In this document: positions 23,656 to 32,745 of the stretch, piece after piece
Layout: every line of letters starts with the position of its first letter
Numbering within the stretch: the stretch's first letter is position 1
Source of the DNA: Gadus chalcogrammus
Taxonomy: Eukaryota > Chordata > Actinopteri > Gadiformes > Gadidae
Assembly (NCBI RefSeq): GCF_026213295.1
Contig: NC_079412.1
Span: forward strand, 6,023,762-6,087,761
Reading direction: 5' to 3'
DNA length: 64,000 nt
Program-made: the position numbers and the translations under genes
Notes under the pieces: model-generated
The model's database searches: none
Told to the model about the DNA's origin: nothing
What the model saw: the letters and a program-made list of their open reading frames with translations, nothing else

Positions 23656-24072
23656 GATCTGGCACATAAACAAACCAACGACTCCCACAGACAAAGACGT
23701 CATTCTCGAGGTCGTCTTCAACGAAAAACTTTCCTCCACATATTACTCCACCTACTGTTCTGGCGGTAAATTGCTTGGCAACACGCGCAACACGCGCAAC
23801 CTAAAAGGGAGCATGAATTGCTTTGAGTAAATTTTGCGCAACAACGTAACACCAACGCTGAAGCATGCAGCCGTCCAACGATGCTTTCGGGAAACGGGGC
23901 CCTGGCTCGCTCTTGCGCATCTCTGTTCGCGCTCGTGCATGATTGCGCGTCCAGGTACTTGGAATGGGTGGAGTCAGTCAGAGCCAGCGTTGAAGGAGAG
24001 GGGGTAGGACCATTTGAGTTGTGTATTTTCAAAATCTGCTGGCGTTTCGCAAATCGCGTACCCAACCTTTAA

Positions 24073-25175
24073 GAAAATGTAAATGGTTGGAAACAAATAA
24101 AGTGACACCTGAATGGAAAGCGCCAGGCATTGCTAAATGCAGAAATGTAAATTTAATTGAACTGAAGAATCTCAAAGGTCAAATGTATTGCCCTGCACTG
24201 CTGGTGTGTGTGTGCGCGTGCGTGTGCGTGTCTTTAAGAGAATAGCGAGCCGGTGCGTGATTAAAAATAGCCCAATACATACTTAGCAGTCACGTGACGA
24301 CCATGGCTACCTGGAGGGCAACAGACGCCGACAAAAGGGCGACGAACAGCGGCCAGCCAGGGGAATTGCAGCCTTGCAGATTTCCAATACTACAATCAAT
24401 CAACTATTTAGACCATAAATGTTCAAATTAGATATCAAGAAAAGATAAACATACTCTGAACTTGTGATCCATACACAGCACCCGCTGATGTGTTCATTGC
24501 TTTGAAGTTGGCAACGTCTCGACCAGACGTGGAGTTTGGAGATATTTACATTTATCTTATAGAGAATCCGTCACCTTATACCGCACAAAAAATGAAAGCC
24601 TACAAAAGTACGGATAGCTAACTTTTTCTCAAGAGTGGGTTGATTAACAACGTTGTCGTATGGGAGGTGAAAAATAGGAATATCATCATAATCAAAGCAA
24701 AGTTGAGTAAGTACTATCTAGCTTCCCGCAAAACGATCAACAAATAGCCTTTTTCTGAATCAAATAACTTTTCAGTAGCTCTTTTATTGACCAAGTAATG
24801 CGGTAGCGTCCACACAAGTTACATTTTCTCAAGCATTTCTGAAGTTCCAGCGCAGCGGAGCTTTTTTCTGCACTCTGAAATAAAACTGCTTAGGATCGTT
24901 TAGTCATCATTTTGAAATAATTGTAATTATAATGTGCAATTAAACAATATATATTACTTATTGGGAATTCTAATCTTATAGACAATAATTCAGTTTTTCT
25001 GCTTTTTGGATGGGATCCGGTAAAATCATAACCCCGGCTTCACTCCTCGGCAGTTAATACATCCAATCGCACAGCAACTATCTCGCATATCGTTTTCACC
25101 AAGTTCGTTCGTATGGTAAAACTGTTGACGTCCTGGCAGATCCTTGATTAGGTTACTAAGTTGCTAGAGAACGTT
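24073..25175. other. Gene-free stretch
   Basis: A short GT-rich tract lies near 24205-24232. I see no supported exon or repeat boundary in the rest. Confidence 0.5.
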
Positions 25176-25340
25176 GTTCTATTTCATGTAGGCTACGCCG
25201 TCTAGGCTTCGCCTTATGGGCTTGAAAATTCAAACTATGCACCTATCAGCGTGGGAACCGCCCACATTTCCCCACGGTATCGTGTCTATATAAGGCGGTG
25301 TAAACCGTCACTCATCCTCCCTTTTCTTTCAGCACTTGTG
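25176..25340 (+). repeat. DIRS left inverted terminal repeat with TATA box
   Basis: About 160 bases match, reversed, 30418-30560 plus 31287-31353. It contains TCTATATAAGG at about 25285-25295, a likely promoter for the element transcript, and a CTTTTCTTTCAGCA stretch just before the gag start region. Confidence 0.8.
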
Positions 25341-25375
25341 CTAATCAGCGAGAAATTGAGAACTACTTTAAGAAG

Positions 25376-26630
25376 ATGAAAACTTCAACACGGATCTCCC
25401 AAGCCGGTGGCAGCGGCTCGGGCGAGGCTGCAGACAAACGGCCCTTTTCAGGGCCACCTGAGAGCGCTCCTGGAGCTAGGTCCTTTTCAGGACCCCTATG
25501 CGCCTCCTGTCCCGCCTCCCTGGCACCGGGTGACGGGCACTTGGCGTGCTTTCGGTGCCTCGGCGCCGACCACGCCGCGGCTACTATGGCGGCCCCCGTC
25601 TCCTGTGTCGCCTGCCGGGAGCTGCCTGAAGAGGGGATCCTCTCCAGGCATCTCTTCTTTTCCCCTGCGGTGGAACTGGCTGACGCCATCGACCTGTTCA
25701 GGGCCGGCCCTGACGACGACGATGGCATCATCGACGCCTCCATGGAGGACGTCTTCGGCGACTCGGCGTCCGGTTTTTCCCGCTCTCGGGTTACAACCGC
25801 CACCGTCGTACAACACGAGGGTCCGTGCCAGATGACCGATCTCTTCCGGGTGATCATGGGTGAGGCAGCGCCCATCAAAGGGATTCCCATGCCGGCCCCG
25901 CCTCTTGCCCCCGTATCTGACGATATGCAGGGCGAGTGCTTTCGCACCCCATCTTCTTCCCGGCGGGTTACCCAGTGCCCCTTGTTCCCGCCTGTGCAGC
26001 ACTTGTTTACTGCTGCAGGTGGGGACCCTTCGACCCTGAAGGCTCCGGTAAGATCCTACACGGATTTCACCAACGTGGAGGGGTGAGCTGATACTCAGGC
26101 GAGGGGGATCCCTCGCCTGGAGCCTCTCCTGGCAGTGCTTCTCTGTCCGGGCGCCACATGGCGCCCTAACGAAAAGCCGCTGCCCCCCGACCGCCTCCAG
26201 AAGCAGATTGTCGGCCTAACGGACATGGTGTTCGTTTGTGCCTCTCAATCCGCGGCGGCGGTCAACAACATCGCCCTGCTCTCCTCTGCCATGGTCTCGT
26301 TGTCGGCTGACAGGGAGGCCTACGGCCCGGAGGAAGCCGCGAGATGGCAGGGTCCAGGCCGGTCCCAGCGTTCCAGGGGGCTGCCTCCGACTCCAGCCCC
26401 GGTGCAGCAGCAGCAGCAGCCGCAGCCGCCGCAGACGGGGAGAGCAGCGCCACGGACCGGGAAGTTCCGGAAGCTTGCTCCTACTTTTTCTTTCCCTATT
26501 AAAGAAAAAAGTAAAGACCGTTCGGCCGAACGGCAGTACATGGTACCTAAAGAGCGATATTCCTCAGGCCACCTGCGTCCTACGCTTGTGGTGAGTTCCT
26601 CCATGTTGCCTCTTTCCCCCTCTCAGCCCG
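25376..26630 (+). pseudogene. DIRS gag-like ORF with one in-frame stop
   Basis: From the ATG at 25376 the frame is open for 236 codons to a TGA at 26084-26086, and the same frame continues open from 26087 beyond 26590. Residues about 38-70 hold a cysteine/histidine cluster (CASCPASLAPGDGHLACFRC then LGADHA), followed by an acidic central region (AGPDDDDGIIDA). After the stop come ATWRPNEKPLPPDRLQKQIV and a glutamine/proline-rich segment. The protein would package the element RNA. One in-frame nonsense change separates the halves, so this copy gives at best a truncated product. The order and cysteine cluster suit DIRS gag; exact homology was not tested. Confidence 0.7.
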
Positions 26631-28470
26631 GTGGCTGTAGGGTGGCGGTCGGACGGCGTGTTCACATGGCCTCTGGTTCACCTGCTTCTAAGAAGCGGCG
26701 TCCCTTGGAGCCTCGTGGACGGATCAGAGACTCGTTGCACAAGCCCGTGGATACGGCCACTTGTACCGGTCTCCTGGTTCCCCACATTATCCCCTCTACC
26801 TCCCTTCAACAGTTTGTGGGAGGTGAGGAGACGGGTCCGCGCGCTGTGGCTACAGCCTGCGGACAGCGCATGCGCACAGGTGCGGCGGCCGGACGGCTCG
26901 CTCCCTGTTCAGCGGGCACGAGTGCGACGTCTAGACAGCTCGTTGTTTTTACAGCGGCTGGTTCTGATACGTCTCCTACGCTCGCTGAGCCTCCTCCCTT
27001 TCATGGGAAGCCCCCCTTGGTTCACACGCAGTGTGGAGGCGGTAGGGGCAGAGGAATACGGGTTATTCCTGGACGGTCTACCTCAGCTGTCGGCTCGCCC
27101 TCTCTCCGACCGCTATGCGTGTTGGCAAGAGCGGTGCGTTCTGCCATCGTGGTTGGACACCACGTTGAGATGGGGCCATCCCATACAGTTCAAGCGTCGT
27201 CCCCCACCCTTTATGGGGTTGGTGGAGACCACGCTACGGGACCCGGCTGCGAGCACGGCTCTGGCAGCAGAGGTGGCACGTCTCTTGGTAAAGGGGGCCA
27301 TCACTGTCGTTCCCCCCCAAGAGTCTCACCTAGGGTTTTATTCCCGATACTTCCTGGTTTCCAAGAAGTCAGGGGAAAAGAGACATATTCTGGATCTTCG
27401 CGTGTTCAACAGATTCGTTGCCACGAGGAAGTTCAGAATGCTCACTGTCGGAGCGTTGTTCCGGTGTGTGAGAGAGGGCGATTGGTTCAAATCCCTGGAT
27501 CTCAAGGATGCTTACTTCCATGTCCCTGTTCGGCAGGCGCACAGGAAGTTTCTCCGCTTTGCCTTTATGGGGATGGCGTACGAGTACCAGTGTCTGCCGT
27601 TCGGCTATTCCCTGGCTCCGCGCATTTCTCGAAGTGTGTGGAGACGGCGTTGGAACCGCTCAGGTGTCAGGGAAAGAGGATTCTCTTCTACCTAGACGAC
27701 CTGCTTATTCTGAGCAACTCAGAAGAGACCGCGAGAAGGGACTCCATGTTGGTGATAAACCATCTCTCCTTCCTGGGTTTTGCCATCAACTGGGAGAAGA
27801 GCTCCCTGCTCCCCAGCCGGCAGACAGTCTACTTGGGGCTTTGCCTAGACTCAGCCACCATGACTGCGATGCTTTCGCCTCCTCGGCGAGACGCCATCCT
27901 GTCGGCGCTCTCCCGTTTTCGCGTTCGCTGAAACGTGACCGCACTGTCCACCATGCGCCTGTTAGGGCTGATGGCAGCTGCCCACCCCGTGGTCCCCCTG
28001 GGTCTGCTTTTTATGCGCAGACTCCAGCGGTGGTTTGCTCGCCAACGGTTGGACCGCAGGCGACACAAGCTCAGGGTGCTCCTCGTTCCCCGTTCGGTGT
28101 CGCCAGACCTGGAATATTATAAAAGACCCTCCCCCCTTCTCAGGGGTGTTCCCCTGGGCAGGGTGGCGTCCTACGTATCGGTCTTCACGGACGCCTCGTT
28201 GACAGGTTGGGGAGGAACGTGCCTCTCTCACTCGGTCGGAGACGACTGGCGCACGCCCCCTACAGCACACATAAATGTGTTGGAGCTCGACGCTGTGAGA
28301 AAAGTGCTGTTGCATTTCTTTCACCTGGTGCGCGGCCGCCACGTTCTGATCAGGACAAACAGCGTGTCGGCGGCGGCGTACATCAACAGACAGGGGGGAG
28401 TCTGCTCCCCTGCTCTCCACCGAAAGGCGGTCGAGCTCTGGCTTTGGGCTCATCAGTATCTCCTCAGTCT
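26631..28470 (+). pseudogene. DIRS reverse transcriptase/RNase H, frameshifted
   Basis: The first part is open in one frame to about 27627 and carries FYSRYFLVSKKSGEKRHILD, FKSLDLKDAYFHVPV and YQCLPFGYSLAPR. After a one-base shift near 27630 it continues with RILFYLDDLLILSNS, the YLDD catalytic box, and YLGLCLDSATM. A TGA at 27929-27931 interrupts the frame, after which the RNase H region follows (VSVFTDASLTGWGGT, INVLELDAV). Near 28450 the reading moves to another frame. The frame change from gag to pol is normal in these elements, but the shift at 27630 and the stop at 27929 break the enzyme. It would copy the element RNA into DNA. Confidence 0.85.
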
Positions 28471-29785
28471 GAGAGTCTCATTTCGCGGGCGGCCCAGAAC
28501 TTTGGGGCGGACCTCATGTCTCGAGGCGGTCCCCGCCGAGACGAGTGGCGGTTACATCCCGACATTGTCAGACTGATCTGGCAGAGGTTCGGGACAGCGC
28601 AGGTGGACATCTTCGCGTCCAGGGAGAACACGCACTGCAGGTGGTGGTTCTCCCACAGCCCTCGGGATCTTCCCCCGTTGGGGGTAGATGCGTTGGCACA
28701 CACACCTTGGCCGCGGGCTCTCTTGTATGCGTTTCCCCCGCTCCAGCTGATCCTTCCTCTTCTGGAACGGGTCAGACAGGAGAGACTGTCCCTGATATTA
28801 GTGGCCCCGGAGAACCGTTCAGCTCTGTGGTTTCCAGAGCTGGCCGCAGTCGGCGCCGTGGCCAGTACCATTCAGGCCGGATGCGCTTTCACAGGCCCAC
28901 GGGACGGTGCACCACCCGCCCGATGTCTCGGGACGGCTGTTGGTTTGGCTCCTGAGAGGTTGATCCTGCAGGGCAAAGGTTGGCCTGAGACAGTTATCAA
29001 CACTATTCAGAGTGCTCGTGCGCCTTCTACTTCTTCCCTCTATGCGACGAAGTGGTGCGCCTTCTCTAATTGGTGTGAGAGGAACCACGCTGTCCCATCT
29101 CAATGCGAGGTGGGAAGCGTGCCTTCGTTTCGGCAAAACTTATTGGAAAAAGGTTTGGCCTTCTCCACTATCAAGGTCTATGCGGCAGCCGTTTCGGCTG
29201 GCCATGCAGGCTGTGATGGTGGACCGATCTTCAGCCATCCACTGGTCGAGAGATTCTTGCGTGGGGCTAGACGGGTTAGGCCTGTTTCACGCGTGCTTAC
29301 ACCACGCTGGGATCTCCCCACCGTGTTGCGCGGATTGTCCAGGGATCCTTTCGAGCCTCTTTCTCAGGCCCCTTTGGATACCCTGTCATTTAAGACGGCG
29401 CTCTTGTTGGCCTTGGTTTCTGCTAAGCGGGCCGGTGAGCTTACCGCTCTGTCTGTCAGCCCGAGTTGCTTGTTGCTAAACGAGGACAGCTCCTTCGCGT
29501 TGCTCAGACCTAATCCTGCGTTCCTCCCGAAGAACATTAATAGTTATTTTCGGTCGAGGGATATTGTGCTTAAGGCTTTTCACCCCCCGCCTCATTCTAG
29601 TGAGGCGGAGGCATCTCCTGTGCCCGGTTCGGGCGTTGGCTATGTACGTGAATCGCTCGACCGCGTTCCGCTCCACACAACAGTTGTTTGTGTGTTATAG
29701 CTTTGTCAGTTTTTACATGTTAGACATGTCCAGGGGCTCACTCTGCAACTCTGTGCTGGAGTCCGGGACCCCTTTTACGGCTTAG
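28471..29785 (+). pseudogene. DIRS C-terminal pol and tyrosine recombinase, internally deleted
   Basis: The frame open to 29700 first completes the RNase H-linked region (FGADLMSRGGPRRDEWRLHP, VDIFASRENTHCRWWFS) and then the recombinase (STSSLYATKWCAFSNWCE; LLLALVSAKRAGELTALS, with the box I arginine). Near 29590 the reading shifts to another frame (CPVRALAMYVNRSTAFR then LFVCY). Directly after this it joins FVSFYMLDMSRGS, which fits the final catalytic tyrosine region. The stretch that normally lies between, with the His-x-x-Arg box, is absent. The recombinase should cut and rejoin the circular DNA copy; this copy cannot. Confidence 0.8.
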
Positions 29786-30316
29786 GAATATAGACATGTT
29801 CTTTAAAGCGGCGTGGTTGGATTTCCCCTCGCCGGCTGGCGAGTTGGACTTGATTACCAGTCTTACTCTCCCACCTTTTTTCAAATTAAAAACAGGCTAG
29901 GGGGGTTTTCTATTGGCTCGCCAATTGTCAGGTGGTTTTGTTTGCCAGTGTGGCACTCCCGCCGTTTTCTTCAAATAAGAAACGGCCGAGAGAGTCCCCT
30001 TATTGGAGAGCCGGATTCCGTAGCTCCGCCCCCGGTGGTAGCGGACCTAATGGAAACCGTGTTGCTCTGGTTTTTCTTTTCCTTTTCCTTTTCATGGGTT
30101 CCATGAAACACGGATTAGAGCCGGAGTCTTTACAGACTCACTTTTTTCTCCCTTGATCATTGCCTTGCTTGATCTAGGAGGAATTCGTTTTTTATTAAGC
30201 TGTTGTGTTTTACACTTCCTTGGCTTTTTGAGTCTTAATGTGCTCTGGTGACTTAGGTCGTTTTGACTGGGGTCCAGCAGGAGTACATTGATCGGGCTCC
30301 GCTCGCAGCTTCACCT

Positions 30317-30417
30317 TAGCCCATAAGGCGAAGCCTAGACGAAGTAGCCTACATGAAATAGAACGATAGTTATGTTATTATAACTCTAGTTCTATGATTG
30401 TAGGCGTAGCCGTCTAG
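30317..30417. repeat. DIRS internal complementary region
   Basis: 30317-30364 is the complement of the outer left end and 30362-30417 is the complement of the outer right end. The two halves overlap by AAC. Rare differences occur (GAAGTAGCC here versus GGCGTAGCC expected). Confidence 0.9.
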
Positions 30418-30587
30418 TTTCCCACCTGCTGTACCCTCCAAATGCTGAAAGAAAAGCATGGAGGATGAGCGACGGTATACACCGCATTATATAGACACGA
30501 TACCGTGGGGAAATGTGGGCGGTGCCCACGCTGATAGGTGCATAGTTAGAATTTTCAGCACGCACAAGTGCGCGCACGGGACAAGCC

Positions 30588-31288
30588 CATAGAGTGGCGA
30601 AGTCACGCCTCTTCCGGTAGAGCTCATGGGACCTATGAGATCGAAAAATATGAATGGGTGTCAATGGAGAGAAAATAATTATTTTCTGGTCCGAGTCTTT
30701 ATATGACCTGGATTACACATATGTTGTTTGTGGATTTGAATGATAATTTTTCATGCAAAGAAAACTAAAAATTATCGTGAAGAAGATTGATAATTTTAGG
30801 TTTTATGTGAGGCCGCTTTGTGAACTACAGCTCTTCGCTGCTCTCGACGCATATGATATACGTCACAACACCCGCACTTGGAACTCGGCACAGAGATGGC
30901 GATCTCTCTGCCCCACTTCACCGCTGTTTCCAAGGGGAGGATAAAAGCATCGAAAGAGGTGAAAACCATCATAATTCGGGGCACGTGCAGAGTTTCAGTT
31001 ATGCCGATGGGAAGATTGTCGGTCTTCTCCACGCCAGTCGCAGGGGGCGTGACGTCACATACGAGCCGTGTAGTCTTTCTCGTTGTGTTTTCTCTACAGC
31101 CTTTATCTGAACAATTGCACAATAAACGGTTGAACTCTTTGCATGAAAAATTACCATTTAAATCCACAAACAACATATGTGTAATCCAGGGCATATAAAG
31201 ACCGGGACCATTGACACCCATTCATATTTTTTCGATCTCATAGGTCCCATGAGCTCTACCGGAAGGGGCGTGACTTCGCCACTCTATA
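30588..31288. mobile_element. MITE with long terminal inverted repeats inside the DIRS repeat
   Basis: The termini are TAGAGTGGCGAAGTCACGCC and its near complement ending at 31286. The inverted arms extend about 170 bases with a few mismatches, including the TGCATGAAAAATTA-type inner end. Removing the element rejoins AAGCCCATA with AGGCGAAGCC, the uninterrupted sequence seen in the left repeat, so it inserted at a TA. The interior has open frames on both strands (about 140 and 106 codons) with no domain I recognise. The superfamily is undetermined; ISL2EU- or PHIS-like TA-targeting elements are candidates. Confidence 0.75.
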
Positions 31289-31808
31289 AGGCGAAGCCTA
31301 GACGGCTACGCCTACAATCATAGAACTAGAGTTATAATAACATAACTATCGTTTTCAATCACGACCGTTTTAAGGTGGACCAGCAATTGCCGAATCGGAT
31401 GCTGCGAATCGGATGCCAACTTCAGCGTCGTAAATATCCTTATGCATCTATCTACAGTTAATATTGTGCATTTTATTATCAAACATTAAGTATTTTGATA
31501 CTATTTTTGCAAAAGTGCATGAAGTTTAACTAAGGAATTGATAAGCTGTTAGCTAACTGAAACTTTAGTGCTAAGTTTTCAGGACAGTTGGACCTTAGCT
31601 AACTATCAGGCTAGTACAACATGATGTTTTGTGTCTTTGCACAAACGTTATTTTGCAGTAATTGTTAACAATGCTGGTAACTTGAATTTTATTGGTACTA
31701 CAAGCTGTGCTGACTATGAAAAGAAAATCCCATTCATAAAAAATCCCTCTGTCCATCCGGTGAAGTCATCCGCCTTGGCAAGTTGAAATATGCATAGCAC
31801 TACTGTAG

Positions 31809-32245
<437 letters not shown>

Positions 32246-32299
32246 TGAATTAAGTCTGTGATAAGCTCAGTGTCTCGGCACTGACTGTATTTCTTTCTA

Positions 32300-32740
32300 T
32301 AGTGTCACGCCACGGCCTGTCACACGGTCCAACACCCCCATCTAGTGGCCGCCCGGTGCCACTGGGACTCACCTCCTCTGCACACCTGTTCGCGATCTTC
32401 GATCAACTTGTCTAGCTCGTTCCCTCTGCCCTCCAGTAACCCTTTGCCCTCCGTTTGTAGTTCTCCATCCGTCACCCTGACCTCCTGTTGACGACCTCCT
32501 GCCTGCCTGACTACCCACCTACCGCCGAGCCCCTGTCTACCTAATTGCCTGCCCGTTGCCGAATCCCCGCCTGCCTGACCACCCGCCTACCGCCAAGCCC
32601 CTGCCTGCCTGACTGCCCGCCTGTTATCTGACCCCCTCGCCTGTCCGACTACCCGCCTGCCTTTCAATGAACCCCGTTCCCTTTACCCCGTCTCTGTCTG
32701 TGCCTGCGCTTGGGTTCCAACGTTCTCTACATCCTTAACA
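32300..32740. repeat. C-rich repeat, possibly LTR-derived
   Basis: The segment starts AGTGTCACGCCACGGCCTGT and has repeated CTGCCTGACTACCCGCCT-type units of about 36-40 bases between 32490 and 32650. The composition and the phrase CTGCGCTTGGGTTCCA near the end resemble the LTR end at 12.0 kb. No matching termini are found, so LTR origin is only suggested. Confidence 0.3.
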
Positions 32741-32745
32741 TATAG

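Larger units (their letters stand above)
19487..24072 (+). mobile_element. Kolobok-like TTAA transposon, long copy with nested insertions
   Basis: The left end AGGTTGCGTAGGTGATTCGC starts right after TTAA (19487-19490). The right end, reversed, reads AGGTTGGGTACGCGATTTGC and is followed by TTAA (24069-24072). Internal sequence next to each end matches the short MITE at 8.06-8.55 kb over about 350 and 150 bases. Between them lie a coding exon (19.87 kb), a hAT-like fragment ending near 20.17 kb, a Harbinger remnant (21.16-22.65 kb) and a large inverted duplication (22.75-23.66 kb). The superfamily is inferred from TTAA and termini; no transposase core is visible. Confidence 0.6.
25176..31353 (+). 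mobile_element. DIRS tyrosine-recombinase retrotransposon
   Basis: Left and right ends are inverted repeats. The left starts GTTCTATTTCATGTAGGCTA and the right ends ATAACATAACTATCGTT. At 30317-30417 an internal complementary region matches, reversed, the outer left end (to 30364) and then the outer right end (from 30362), sharing AAC (30362-30364). This is the hallmark of DIRS-1-type elements, which replicate through a circle and integrate with a tyrosine recombinase without target duplication. Coding order is gag, reverse transcriptase/RNase H, tyrosine recombinase. Several stops, frameshifts and a deletion make it defective. A MITE sits in the right terminal repeat. Confidence 0.9.

Noticed and set aside
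25363..26002. Minus-strand frames of 168-194 codons over the DIRS gag region
   Set aside because: They mirror the GC-rich gag frame on the opposite strand; no domain or splice signal supports them.
30796..31221. A 141-codon minus-strand frame within the MITE as a gene
   Set aside because: It extends into the inverted arms, has no domain I recognise, and the opposite strand is equally open, so a protein call is not supported.
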